Below, one piece after another: positions 30,001-41,350 of a stretch of 64,000 nucleotides of DNA (the first letter of the stretch is position 1; each line of letters starts with the position of its first letter). Origin of the DNA: Amyelois transitella (lineage: Eukaryota > Arthropoda > Insecta > Lepidoptera > Pyralidae); the NCBI RefSeq assembly GCF_032362555.1, contig NC_083530.1, forward strand, positions 2,634,001 through 2,698,000. The letters run 5' to 3'. The notes below the pieces were generated by a model that saw only the letters and a list, made by a program, of their open reading frames with translations, was not told the origin of the DNA and made no database searches. The position numbers and the translations under genes were made by a program.

Positions 30001-30796
30001 GATATTATTTCTTACCTTTAGCAAGCTGTGCGGACCTTATAAGGCAGTGTATCTCAACAAATAATGGACCATTGGTATGAGGCTCTATCTTGACCACATA
30101 GCGAGCGTTCACTTTAGTGACCTCCTTCTCTATATCGTCCGATGCTAGGTAGATACGCCCGAAACTGCCTCTACCTGAAAATCAATGAAAAACATTATCA
30201 TTTATTTGATTTTATGGGAATTTTAAGAAAAAGCAAAACTGGAAGGAACTTGGTTATTAGAAAAGGATAAATAAATAAAAATATACTGGATAAAGTACAC
30301 AGATTTAGTGAGCCTCGAAGTTAAAGAAGACTTGTGTTACGAGGCAATTACCCAATGATACTATATTTTATAATAAATTTATAAATAAAGATAAACATCT
30401 AAGACCCAGGCCAATCAGGGAAAGTTCATTTCTCATCATATCATCTCATCAAAATAACAGAAAATGAATGACTGACTGATATATCAACACACAGCCCTAA
30501 TGACTGGGCTAGACTTAAAATTGGCATAGGGTCCTTATAATGATGGTCCAGGAGTGTACCAAGACAGGATTAAAAAGTACTGTGGTAATTAGTCTCTAGT
30601 TTTATTCATAAAACTCACCAATAGGTTTCCCAATACGCCACTTCTTTTGCTGAACATCTGTGAAAATGATGCCGGGTGGTAGAGCTTCGTCGAGATCACA
30701 GAAACTGACGTCCAAGCTTGGAGGCTCTTCTAAAGCCTTCGTCTTCTTCTTCGGCGGCAGCGGCAACTGCGCTACCTCTGTACCTCTTCTAGGCAT
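27035..30796 (-). CDS. VRK1: VRK-family serine/threonine kinase (NHK-1/ballchen-like), four coding exons
   Basis: VRKs are nuclear kinases of chromatin and nuclear-envelope proteins. Coding exons: 30619-30796, 30016-30174, 27316-29589 and 27035-27108, phases consistent, 894 residues. Seen: GRGSFG loop (60-65), K88 in YVVKIEP, E100, catalytic THSDIKSSN (D195), LLDYGL (D368; DYG instead of DFG, as in VRKs), and the VRK signature SRRSDLETLGYNLLDWLTG after GTLEYSSRDSHIG. About 155 residues rich in D, N, S and K separate the catalytic loop from DYG, where VRK1 has only a short link. The C-terminal half (from about 520) is long, basic and low complexity, with a last exon ending RRRLRSSKRTRK. ATG at 30796 was chosen over the GTG one codon upstream. 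Fly-type (ballchen/NHK-1) orthology is likely. Confidence 0.93.
29803..29938 (+). repeat. Repeat family B copy (VRK intron 2)
   Basis: ATCACGCCTTTTTCCCAGAT, CTTGCCACAATATCTGCATA, CTTCGCTTCATCCGCAATCA, CAAGTTCGGCAGTTTCGGGT. The end of the tail is missing. Confidence 0.8.
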
Positions 30797-32640
30797 CACG
30801 GTATCATAAGATCAAGATAATGTTTTCACAAAATTTAACCACACACTATACTCGCGTAGGCACTGAAAACAAATGACGGAAAAGGAATCACATTAAGAAT
30901 AGTCCAGTTTTAATCCAATTAAGTGCAACGTGCTTGGAAATGTGTCTGGGAAATAAAGTTAACGGCTTAAAAGTTATTCAACAAACATTCACCTGCTAAT
31001 AGTATTCTAGAACCAATTAAACACGTTAAAAATGCTGACAGATTAAGTATAGCGGATAACGCTAACTGTTAATTGAACGTGGATTATAATTTTAACTTTA
31101 TTTCAAGTAAACATACACAAAAATCACACGATAATATCAACTGATTACAATTCCGCCATGTTGTTAGAAATCAACCGATCAATGACAAAATGCCACGATT
31201 AGTGTTGCCAGGTCGCAATCGAAATCTGTCAAAATATTGAATCGAAGAGTGTGTGTAGGCCTCGCATGTTTTTTGAATATTGAAAATAGCACCCCATAAC
31301 CGATTAAAAGGAAAGAAACTTCTCTGCTTACTTATGTTTTCTATAGTTTTGTTACCTACGTAGATACATATATGTATGAAAAAATGGTAAGGAATGTTAG
31401 GAACAAACTAAGAGTAAGATAAGAAAATTGTACGTCTTTATCTAATCTAAATAATCTATCTGAATCAGGTGAACGTTTGAATAGAACTTTCACTTAGAGA
31501 TAATGTTATAAAGTAAACTATGTAGTTGAGAAATGCAGTTAATTGATGTTTATAATCATTATAGGAAGAGCGATTTTATTTTATAGCAATTCTAAGACGA
31601 GAAGGGAAGAGTTATGTTAGTTAAGTATTTTTTATAACTTAATTGTCTCACGCTGTCAGAGCCTCAAAGAGACTGAAAATAGACCTCCGGGATCCGAGGG
31701 ACACTGAGGGCCCTCAGCCTATTATAATATTGCGTAAAGAGTTTCAATATCTGTTCAAAAGAGCAATGTTGTCTTCTAAGTATTTACTTCAGGTTGCGAA
31801 GGTAAGATGGCGAAGGTCGGATGGATCAGATGGATGGTAGAGCCATTGGTAGTGGTGGGATATACCTTAATTAGTTATACTTGTTCGGATCTAGGGCGCA
31901 TTGCTAGTCTTGTAAGACATTCTTGGTCGTGTGAAGCTATACAGCATGTAGGAAGTTTACGAGGTAAAGAGTTCATGGTCACTCTACCTTAACTTTAAAA
32001 TCAATCATTACGCATAATTTATAACAGTAGAAAAACTGTGTATGCTCATTCTATGAAATTATTTTAAATAATTGGGGCTTTAATGAAATATAAGTTGAAT
32101 ATTTATCACCCTTATGCCTTACGGGATATGCAGAGCCATCAATCAAGAAAGATCAGGTAATGTTGAGATGAATGGCTGAATAATAGAATTGAAACTGAGG
32201 TTGCTATTGTTAACCTACCGCCTAAAAGAAGAATCTCAACTTTATTAGACTTTTTACAAAAACAATGATTTAAGTACGCAATTAACTTAATTGCCTAGAA
32301 GTAAGAATTGTTTAAAACTTTATTATAACGTTTCCAAGCCTTAGCCCATAGAGCATTCGGTAGGTTACATTACGTGTCAATTATGAATAAAAAAAGTAAT
32401 TTTTGTCTGTTTTTATGTAAACACGCTAGTCCCCGGAACTTTATTATAGATATTTTTTGTTGTACAGCTATTGCTATTAATAGAGTACATTTTGTATCGT
32501 ATTTCATAAAACTCCCGATGCAGTAGTAATTAATCTACTCTTCCACACGCATGAACTCGCAGGTAAAAGTTAGCTTCTTATTTAAATAACAAATCTTCTC
32601 CACGAATGTTCTAAAAACAGCTATACAGTTTACACCAGTT
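30797..32640. other. VRK upstream region; little recognised
   Basis: A possible VRK leader exon border is at 30863 (minus, TTTGTTTTCAG then TGCCTACG), implying an upstream non-coding exon, perhaps near 31160. A degenerate A fragment lies near 32107-32235 and a diffuse interspersed-repeat fragment near 32390-32560. Open frames at 31643-31992 show no domain. Confidence 0.35.
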
Positions 32641-32649
32641 TATGCAGCT

Positions 32650-32932
32650 ATGCAACCCAATATGAACGAAATGCAGGGCTCGCGTGGGAGGGCAGAGGCG
32701 GGAGGCTACGTTCCGCTGTTTTTTCATTCACCAGTCGGCAGCCAAGCGGGAGGGCTGTGTGATTCGTGTTCCGCGCCCGCTCGGCCATTACAGCGCGACG
32801 TATCATTGTTTGTCAACAAATATTGACACGAAAATGTAACTTAGTACCGAGTTTTGTGAGCCAATCGACTCATAGTGATGTGTTGAAACGTTATCACGTC
32901 GGTGATGCGAAGTTAAAAGTTTTTAAACGAAG
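32650..32932 (+). promoter_or_regulatory. GC-rich, CpG-containing promoter-like segment
   Basis: GCTCGCGTGGGAGGGCAGAG, CCGCGCCCGCTCGGCC and GCGCGACG stand out sharply from the AT-rich surroundings. It immediately precedes a short ATG-opened exon with a splice donor, as for a TATA-less promoter and 5' UTR. Confidence 0.4.
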
Positions 32933-32987
32933 ATGGACGGCGCTAATGCAGATTCCGACCATTCTATGACTTGGGAGGACTTTTTCG
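32933..32987 (+). CDS. Candidate first coding exon of an unknown gene
   Basis: ATG in good context (CGAAGATGG) opens 18 codons (MDGANADSDHSMTWEDFF) ending in phase 1 at G|GTGTGTATT. Acidic and polar, no recognised domain. The donor is only fair, and a phase-0 alternative two bases further exists. The next clear gene-like exon is kilobases away; the terminal-exon candidate at 63654 is in a compatible phase, but that is weak evidence for a link. Confidence 0.35.
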
Positions 32988-34222
32988 GTGTGTATTAAGA
33001 AGACTATTTTAAAATTGTCGAATATATTTTTTTATTAAGAGTTTTCTTTTAGCGTTACTGGCAACGTCATCGAAAATAATGCTGCGGAAGTGATTATATA
33101 TAATTTTTTTGCCAAATCCGCAAATTTTGGAATTATCAATAACATTAATGCACACTTATGGTCAAACAGTAGGTAAAGTCTGTGTTTCTGGTCAAAAGAT
33201 CAAGCAAAATAGCAGAGGATTAAAGAATTAAATTGAAGTCTGTATATCTGTTGTACACGCTTATCTCCGGAAATAGGTAAGGATACCGGAAGGATTATGA
33301 TGAAACTTTTTTGTTGTATAGCTTATTTGCCCGGGCAAAATACAGGTACCACGATACTTAGATAGTGTGCAATAAACATTTATCGATTTGTTTCAAACAA
33401 CAAAATTGTTTGAAAAATCAATACCTAAATAAGATTTTAAGCATATAGGTACCTGTGTAAACTATATTATTTGCATATAACTGAGCCAATTCGGTCGCTA
33501 CGATGCGTAAGTAAGACATTATATGTATTGAATGAAATAGACCACTATGCATAAGGGTTAAAAAATAAAGAGTTTTTTTTTAATCTGGCGGTAAAAATCA
33601 CGATAGAACACGTTTTATACATTGCAATATTTGCAAGCGGACCCGCCGAGGGCTAGGGGGCAGGTTTGCCGACATTTCCCCATATGGCCGGCCCAGGCTC
33701 CGCTTATTTAGGGCTGCCAGATCGGTATAAAGGAATTACGAAAAAAAAACTCATTTTTATATATATAAAGGGTGAATTTAAATTTTAGTTACGGTTAATT
33801 TTAGTTATTATTAGTAAGAACATTATAGAAGTATTTTTAGTTTTAACTTGTTTTAATTTCAAAGATTACCTAGTTTTTTGTCTTCAATGAATTTAATCTT
33901 TAAGTTTAACTAGCCTCAAGTGACGATTAGCAACTTTGGCTTTTAAATAGATGTAGTTTTGTTTTTTTTAAACTAAGTGAGTTCCAGACGTGTAAAGAAT
34001 GCTACCTCACTCTGCATTATTTATTACTGGATTAGATGTGACCAGGAAATACCATTGCCATTTTCGATCTAAAGAACTAAAAAGCGCCTTAGTGACAGGT
34101 CATTGTCAAATATTATTTTTGTAATTATCCTGACATCCGTTCTGAATGTTCTGCATATCCGCCGATGTTAACTTCTTATTTATTTTTTATATTTCACATC
34201 TCTATCAACCCTGTTCCAAGGA

Positions 34223-34368
34223 TCTTGCCTACATAAAATTGACTCCTCTTTTTCGGAGGGTTAGGGATAGACTACATTTTTCCACTGAGCACGATCCCCG
34301 CATACTTCATTCGCTTCATCCACATTATTCGGTTGTCGGTTTAGGGTACTCTTGACCTGACCTTTCTT
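34223..34368 (+). repeat. Repeat family B copy
   Basis: ACATAAAATTGACTCCTCTT, TCGGAGGGTTAGGGATAGAC, GAGCACGATCCCCGCATACT, TTCGCTTCATCCACATTATT, TTAGGGTACTCTTGACCTGA: diverged but nearly full length. Confidence 0.8.
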
Positions 34369-34532
34369 CACCTGGTTTCAAACAAAGGAAGTGCTTATTA
34401 GCCTTCTTTCTTGATCTTTCCTCTATAGATGGCAACCCTAAGCTCAGTACTCAAGTACTGGTAGGCCTATTTACGTGATCAATCATTACCCGAAGGATTA
34501 CCACGCACTACTTTTTGTGATAAACTCGGAAC

Positions 34533-34829
34533 TTATCGTCGAAGAAACGTGCCTTCTTGCCGATGTGGAAAATCAATCATGTTTGTAATTTTACGTGCAT
34601 TTTTGAACCGTGCAAAAAGGATGGGTGTTAGGTATTTTGATGTTGCCTTTGAATTTTGATGTAATTGACAAATTTTACTTTTAACTGGACGCACCGGGAT
34701 ACCATAGAGATTGATCAAAAAAATTGTATCACTTTTGTTCGGGCAATATAACCCTTTAAAAAAAAACAAATCTCCTGATTTGGTTGAGAAATTACTTGGA
34801 GTAAGTAACAATCTTGTATTAGTGATCAA
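34533..34829 (-). pseudogene. Possible remnant of a non-LTR ORF1 (zinc-knuckle region)
   Basis: A 98-codon frame contains FLINLYGIPVRPVKSKICQL and HQNSKATSKYL, loosely like the pre-C2HC/zinc-knuckle part of jockey-type ORF1 proteins, with the expected cysteines lost. Could be chance. Confidence 0.2.
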
Positions 34830-35421
34830 AATACTTAATATTGATCACAAAAGTACGTATTATGTTATCAATATTTAGTATATTGATTGATTTTTTTACC
34901 AATACTCCTTTTCAACATTCGGTTAAGCACATTTAGCAACAAAGAATCTACCAAAACACATTGATTCACACTTTTCATTAGTTCGTTTAGTAGGTATTCT
35001 TCTCGCCCACACTTGGCTGTATTGTAGGAACAGTTTAGTATGAGTAAATATACGATAACTTTTTGTCTGTCTGCACGGACATAAGGCTGTATGAATCACC
35101 ATTTTGAAGCCGTTAGGTTCAAGTTTTTGACCTTAGAAAAAAAAAAGCGGAGGTCGCTTGTTTGTACTTGATAAGAGAGTGTAGTCAGTGTGTGAAGGCG
35201 TCTCTTAGTTAGTTTGTTATTTGTTTGCAAGGTCTAATTTTTAACTAAAGTTTGTAATTAAAGGATTTTCAGATCTCAAGTATTGGACTATATAAGGAAC
35301 CAATACGCCATTCTCTAGTCCCAGTAGTTTGGGGGTTTTGCTTTGACATATCAGTCAATCAAATATATAAATAAATTATAAGATCTAGTTGGATTCAGTC
35401 TTCTTCCTTCTGTCTCTCTCT

Positions 35422-35456
35422 CCAGAGTTGAGCATCTCCAAGATCCTCAACTCTGG
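35422..35456. repeat. Short hairpin beside the SINE
   Basis: CCAGAGTTGAG and CTCAACTCTGG arms around a 13-nt loop. Confidence 0.8.
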
Positions 35457-35485
35457 AATCTGGGGTATCCTGGATTGGGCGAGTC

Positions 35486-35764
35486 AGGTTTTTGACACGA
35501 AGACACGAAGCGACTCCCTCCGACCTCAGCAACCTTTGCAGAGGAACCTAACCCGTATTGGTGTGATCATGGTTACACATTCAGTTGCCGAATGTGCAAG
35601 TTTCCTCACGATGTTTTCCCTCACCGTAAGAGCATCGGTTCGTTTTCAAACGAATGTACATAATTTCTAAAATAGTCATTGGTTCATGGCCGAGGTGGGA
35701 TTCGAACCTGTGCCTTTTTGCGCCACATGCGTTTTAACCTTACCGATTCGACCGTTGACGCTCT
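35486..35764 (-). repeat. tRNA-derived SINE, full length
   Basis: Read on the minus strand it begins AGAGCGTCAACGGTCGAATC (A-box region) and has a B box GGTTCGAATCC (35698-35708), then a body with GCTCTTACGGTGAGGGAAAA and CATCGTGAGG, and a 3' end GAGTCGCTTCGTGTC. The head resembles a tRNA with pol III boxes; it is not itself a functional tRNA. The family also occurs at 15242-15347/20309-20352 and 62961-63090. Confidence 0.85.
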
Positions 35765-36059
35765 ACAATATCTACAATTTATACACAACAATCAAAATTT
35801 AACGAGTAAAATATACTCCTAGTTAAGCATTGTCTTGTAACATGTCAAATACCAATTATTTCCTTTCTATGTCAATTGCAGGCACGCGAATTTGTATTGT
35901 TTTACTGCCTTGTTATTTCTTAGTCATCGAGGCTTCTCTTCGAAATAACAAGACAGAATAACTGAAGAGATATCACATATGTTTAGACTTTTAATTTGTA
36001 TCTGCATTAAAAAAAGACTACCTACTCAGATAAAAATACTTACCTATGTAATCTCACAA

Positions 36060-36362
36060 ATACAAATACAAATAGGTACAAATACTTTATTTGCTATAAA
36101 TGCGGTACAATTAAAGGTGTTACAAAGCATATACATGTCGCGCATTTAACCAGTCATGGCATGCAAAAATACAGAAAATTGAAATTAAATGAAAATTAAA
36201 ATTGAAATGAAAATTAAATTAAAATAATGTCATATTAAATGTTCTTGTCAGAATTTATTTTTTTATCGAAATATTCGTCAACAGTATAAAACGATTTTTC
36301 GATAAGCCACAGTTTTAATTTAGTTTTAAAGGCATTCAAAGATAGCGACTTTATATCCTCAT
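36060..36362 (-). mobile_element. 5'-truncated LINE 3' end
   Basis: On the minus strand the coding part reads LSLNAFKTKLKLWLIEKSFY..TVDEYF and resembles the C terminus of ORF2 in the intact LINE ([17 protein letters not shown]). It is followed by about 200 nt of AT-rich 3' UTR and an (ATTTGT)n tail at 36055-36080. A dead-on-arrival copy of a related family. Confidence 0.75.
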
Positions 36363-37639
36363 GTATATGTATGTGTATTTATATCCTCACTACGTTGGCA
36401 ACATTATTTACTGAAATCCAATGTAAAGAAATGAAAGCAAAAGCCTTTCAATCGTGACTTGTAACCCTTATTTTTTTACACTATTGGGGTTTGTTCCAGT
36501 TTCTTTCTGTCCCTAGGGAAGGAAATTGCATAGCACGGGACTTCAAGTTCCTTAAAACCAAATAAATTATCTATGCTAATTCCCGCGCAAAGATTTAAAT
36601 TTGAAATAAGAACGCTCTGAACGTGACTCAATGCCCTACATTCTTGAACTATTCATCATTCAGTTGATTTTGATCAGTTAATGAAATCATGCTATGGCCC
36701 GTGTCAAAAAGGCGCCAGATGCATGATTGTATCTAGCATTATTTTATACGCTTCCTGTGACAGTTTCAAGTAAAATATATTTCATCTTTTAACATCAGAA
36801 CTTAAGGGTCGTAGTAGGTATTTGGTGTGACGCAAAAATAATTAAATGCAACGTTTTAGTCGTACCAAATTGAAATAAAATAATGAAATAAAAATGTTTT
36901 GAATGTAAAAAAAAAACCATAGTTATTAATTACATGGCATGGTATGGCTGTTGCCACACATAAAAGGTTCCCTATTCTGTGGGATCCAGTATCTTACATC
37001 CAAATTCCAAAACCTAAAACTTTGCAAAAACGCAATCTTTGTAAAATCTCTACTAACTACACATTCCTTTGGGAACTTCCGGAAAAAAAGTAGCCTGAAA
37101 TTATTTTCAAAATCGCTCCAGCAGTTTTTGAATACATATATGAAGTTGCCAACAAAAATACAATTCTCCTTTATAATATTAGTATGACAGTAAGTATGAA
37201 GTAACACGTATCATAGATTTGTGTACCACGGTGTCGCAATAGGGATCAAGTGTAACCGCGGAGTGCAAGGAGGGCGTGGAACGAGTGGTCGGAAACGTGA
37301 CTATCATAGGAATATGAATTCTCATTTACATATTTACGCAAATGTTGAACAGAATAAGACCTTAACTTATTGCAGATTAAAAAGTGAATTATAGAATGTA
37401 ACTGGCAATAATTAATAAAAAAAAAGTTATAAACCTAGCGATCTGTAGGGTGATTCACGAACGTTGGTTTTAATATGTCTATTTTCCACTCTCTCTGAGG
37501 TTAACCGGAAGTGATTGATAGAAAAAGAAAACTTATTAAAATTTATAAATAGCTTATCCAAGGTTAGCTAGCTTTCAAATCAAGTCGGAAAAACGGAGAT
37601 TATACGTGACTTACCCTTACAAAACATATCTATCTAAAT

Positions 37640-37855
37640 AAAAAAAAATCTTGGAAAGACTAAATGGCCATGTTCAGCTGTATGGCTTGATGATAGAATT
37701 GAGATTCAAATAGTGACAGGTTGCTAGCCATCGCTTAAAAGAGGAATCCCAAGTTTACAAGCCTATTCCTTAGTCGCCAGTTACGACATCCATAGGAATG
37801 ATATGGAGTGGTCTTATTCTTTTTACTATTGGCCCCGATAACCACACGGCATGGT
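37640..37855 (+). repeat. Repeat family A copy lacking the head
   Basis: From TCTTGGAAAGACTAAATGGC through GATAGAATTGAGATTCAAAT to CCCCGATAACCACACGGCAT. Confidence 0.88.
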
Positions 37856-38487
37856 TATGTTTATGTCCATTATAAGTATTTACTTTCTTCGGACCACAGA
37901 GCCTTTAGGCCATAATGGAAATCTGTATTGGATGTGTCATGTTTTCACCTCAAGGCGGTTTCTTTGATCCGAGGTGATAACCATAATGATTTGTGTGTCG
38001 ACGCGAATTTCATTCGCCGACAGCTGATATCCTTTTAAAGGGAAATGCTCAGGGGGAGGTATATTCAATTTGCTAGAGATATGTACGTGTTATGACACTG
38101 ATTGATGGTATGAAATTTAAATTTTGAATTTCGAAAAGCAACCGAATTAAAAGTAGCTGAAAAAATTGGAAATTTCTACCACTAAACAATAAATATATCT
38201 TATTAGAAATATAAAAAGAAAGTCCCGTATTATGGTTGGTCATTTAGATGGAAAATTGTTGGACATGCAACTAATATATGTAATATATGTATAATAATAA
38301 GTTGATGATATCTGAGTGAAAAATATTCTCAAAAATATTGACTCTAATAAAACCCTTCATTCTCAACTACCGTTAAAGCCCCAGAGGTCATAGTTTCTTA
38401 ATTCAAAATCAAACTCTATACAAGTAGTATTTTACCGCCAAATTCGTGACAGCCAAAGACATTTGACAATTAGCATGGTTCGTTCAG

Positions 38488-38610
38488 CCGCAGTGCGATT
38501 GCAACATGGCTGTATGCAGCTGCAATGGAACTCTGACCTATGCTAATGAAGCGTTGAGAAAGATTCAACGCCATGCTGCTGGGAAATCGCTAGTTTCAAT
38601 AAATACAAAA
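38488..38610 (+). CDS. Candidate internal exon with a Kazal-like, cysteine-poor segment
   Basis: An acceptor (GGTTCGTTCAG) and a consensus donor (AAA|GTAAGT) bracket 41 open codons. The peptide contains CDCN, AVCSCNGTLTYANEALRK and AAGKSLV. The run V-C-x-x-N-G-x-L-T-Y-x-N-E resembles the core of Kazal/follistatin modules, but two cysteines expected in a Kazal domain are replaced. An alternative acceptor is six bases downstream (GCCGCAG). Sequence following the donor is a dispersed repeat. It could belong to a gene with very long introns; no parent gene can be named. Confidence 0.3.
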
Positions 38611-40636
38611 GTAAGTAAAAACAGGTCAAGTGCCAGTCGGATTCGTGGACGGGGGAACCCGCACTTTTTATATTTTCAAAGAAATTATACCGTATCTCAA
38701 AAATTGCATGGTAGATTTTGTTCAAATCAATTCTTATTTGATGTTTTCATTGAATTGCTTAATTTAAGAAATGAGCCCCCCTTCTCTCTTAAAGTACACT
38801 GGTAAAATAGTAGAATTGCCACGGCCACACGGCAGAATCCTGCTTGGATTTTAGGTATTTCAGTAAAACATCGCTTCCTTGGATGTAATGCTGTGGACTG
38901 TATTAAACTACTTATTTGAAACAAAAATCACAATCGCGTAACTGTAGAATTACTTAGCAATCGCCAGATAAAGCCACGCGAAGTATAATACCGTTTCATT
39001 ACCATAACTGTTATTGACGGAAAAATTAAGTTTATTACACTGCCATATTTTACGACGCATCGCAGTGCTGCAAAATATTGAGTACTACTTGTAAATAACG
39101 GTTTAAGTTAACGGTGGTGCAGAATCTCGAGGGTGATGAGATTATTATATTTCTTGAATACCCTGGGTTCTAAGTTACTAAATATGGTCGTATATATTTT
39201 GTGATTAGCTGTGCCCGCGACTTCGTCCGCGGGGAATAGTTATTTTGGGCATCATTGAAGCCCTCAAGGATGAATAATTTTCCCCGTTTTTTTACATTTT
39301 CTATTATATCTTTGCTCCTAATAGTTGCAGCGTGATGTTATATAATAATAAATATAAATATAAAAAGAAGGTTGACGTCTTACAATACAACTTTTCAACT
39401 AGCCAGTAATTAACTTGCAATTAGTATCTACCTTGTCTATGGTTCACGGAACAACGGCCAACGGAGTGTGTAATTCTCTAGTTAATCCTGGTTTTATCGG
39501 ATGGCTGGTCACAGACTGCGATCTTTTTTTTTTTATTGTAGGCGTGCTGGCCGTTCACACGCTATGACGTGCAAGATCATTGAGCCAAGTTAATTTATAT
39601 TACTAAGTGGTGTTTGTTTGTGGGTAGTGCGAATTGGTTCGTTAAACTTAAATTATAAATCATTTCCAAAGCTTTGTAAAAATATCTGCAGTGATGTTTT
39701 GGTCAGGTTCAGAATGTCTATATAGAAAATTTTAATTATTGAATATGACAGTTATTCTTTTTCCGTAAAAGTGTATCTGTCCGCCATGGCATCAGTCCAT
39801 GTGGTGTTTATGTGAGAGTTTAAAAAAGTTAATTATTATTGTACTTAATTAAATTACAAAAAGTATTTTAAATTCTACCTAATAAAAAACAGACAGATTA
39901 CATAAAATCCATCAAAAAGTTCAAATAAATCAGAAACATAAAATATAAATTTTCTCTTTTTTTTTAATAGAGCAATAAGGGGTACGCATGCGCGGAAACT
40001 CAGACGACGTCTAGACGGGGTGGGTCATAAGCATACGGTTTGGATATTCACCAAAATAACTTGACCTTGGCTTCCGGAAGTTACGTAGTTACTAATAGAT
40101 AAGCCAGAGGTCAAGTAAAATGGTGGATTTCCGAAAATGTCAGAATAATTTTGGAAACCTTTTGGCTTGGGGCCAACGTCTGACTGATTGAACTTAGTTT
40201 TATTATGGACTAATAAAATTGAATTAGCTTTATATCTGTCTCTTTGGTTTGCTGATTAAAGTTTATCACCACGTTTGTTTGTTTTGTTTATGTATGAATG
40301 TAGACACACACACATGTATTTTATGTATTCCTGTAGTTTTTTTTCTGTGCAACAGACAAAATAGTCTTGATAAACAAATAAAAGTTGACAATAACATTAT
40401 GCAGACTTTCTAGCGACGTAAGCAATAACACATGCGGGATAGCTGATAAGACGCCCGGCAGCGCAACGAACATATCTTTGTCAAAGAAACGAGGGTGGGT
40501 TTTATTATCAAGGGCGTGGAAAGATAGAAAACAGGGTTGATCCGCAAAATAAAACCATATTTTGGTTTAGAGTAAAAGAATATAAAAACAAAAAAAATAG
40601 CGTTATTCCTTTTGTTGCCGTGCTTTCTTCATTTAA
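38611..40636. other. No gene recognised; repeats only
   Basis: 38620-38720 resembles a common lepidopteran interspersed repeat (CAAGTGCCAGTCGGATTCGT). A family C fragment is at 39206-39345. The rest is AT-rich and without visible structure. Confidence 0.4.
39206..39345 (+). repeat. Repeat family C fragment
   Basis: TAGCTGTGCCCGCGACTTCG, GGGGAATAGTTATTTTGGGC, ATCATTGAAGCCCTCAAGG, GTTGCAGCGTGATGTTATAT: same order as the copies at 22190 and 22610, opposite strand. Confidence 0.8.
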
Positions 40637-41346
40637 CCTTTTAAGCGCTTGGCTAAATATCAATTGTCGTGCCCCTAGCGCGCCGCTACAAATCGATAAA
40701 ATAATACCTACAATAAATAAGGAGGAGTAATCGTTGTATCGATAAAAAAAAGTCAAAAAGTTTTTTATGTTTTTATTTAAAATCAGCCTTCTTGTATCAC
40801 AATCATTCATCTTTAAGGTGAAAGCTTATCTCTAAGTGAAAATTAGTAAAATTTCCGAAATCTAACTTATTTTGACTAATTCTTTGTGAGAGCGAATGGA
40901 GCGACCGTTTAAATAATTCTTATGTTTAAAGTTATACTTGTTAATTTAACTTTATTTCGTATGACACTGTTTATTTCATGCTGAATGATGCATTATACCT
41001 GATTATTTAACTGTTTGTTATTTTGTTTTTAAAATGCGCATTGCATTGTATCCCATCCCTATGGTCATATTTATGCGACACGCGCGATAGACACCGAAGA
41101 AAAGTCCGAGCTGCCAATTACTTATTTTTGTTTAAGTTTTTTCAATGCTTAGAGCTATGAAACATAATTTTAAGTAATTGTTGTAATAAATAGCTCTATT
41201 CAATAATAGTTTTAGTTATACCACGAAGTTAATAGGACGATAATAGAACGAAAAAATCATGGATATTCTCTGTCGCAGAAATACGACACGGGCGGTAGGG
41301 GCACGGCAATATTTGTCGCATATATGCGACTCGCGCGGTTAAAAGG
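40637..41346. mobile_element. piggyBac-like non-autonomous element (TTAA-flanked MITE)
   Basis: A 710-bp element flanked by TTAA at 40633-40636 and 41347-41350. The left end starts CCTTTTAAGCGC and the right end is the inverse of CCTTTTAACCGCGCG. Internal inverted stretches (GTCGTGCCCCTAGCGCG left; CGGTAGGGGCACGGCA right) extend the terminal inverted repeats. No transposase frame inside. Four-base TTAA target duplication with ends beginning CC is the piggyBac signature. Confidence 0.75.
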
Positions 41347-41350
41347 TTAA

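Larger units (their letters stand above)
32988..38487. other. Long stretch without a recognised gene
   Basis: May be intron. Holds a GC-rich patch at 33640-33720 (GGACCCGCCGAGGGCTAGGG), a repeat B copy, a SINE, a truncated LINE and a repeat A copy, listed separately, and an interspersed-repeat end near 36930-37190 (AAATCGCTCCAGCAGTTTTT). Confidence 0.4.

Noticed and set aside
30797-30799. GTG start one codon upstream of the VRK ATG
   Set aside because: An ATG follows immediately; GTG starts are not expected in nuclear genes.
33640-33720. GC-rich patch as a promoter or exon
   Set aside because: No open frame with splice sites and no initiator; left as an unexplained composition anomaly.
35698-35764. 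Possible tRNA gene on the minus strand
   Set aside because: A- and B-box-like sequences are present, but it continues into a SINE body shared with other loci, so it is a SINE head.
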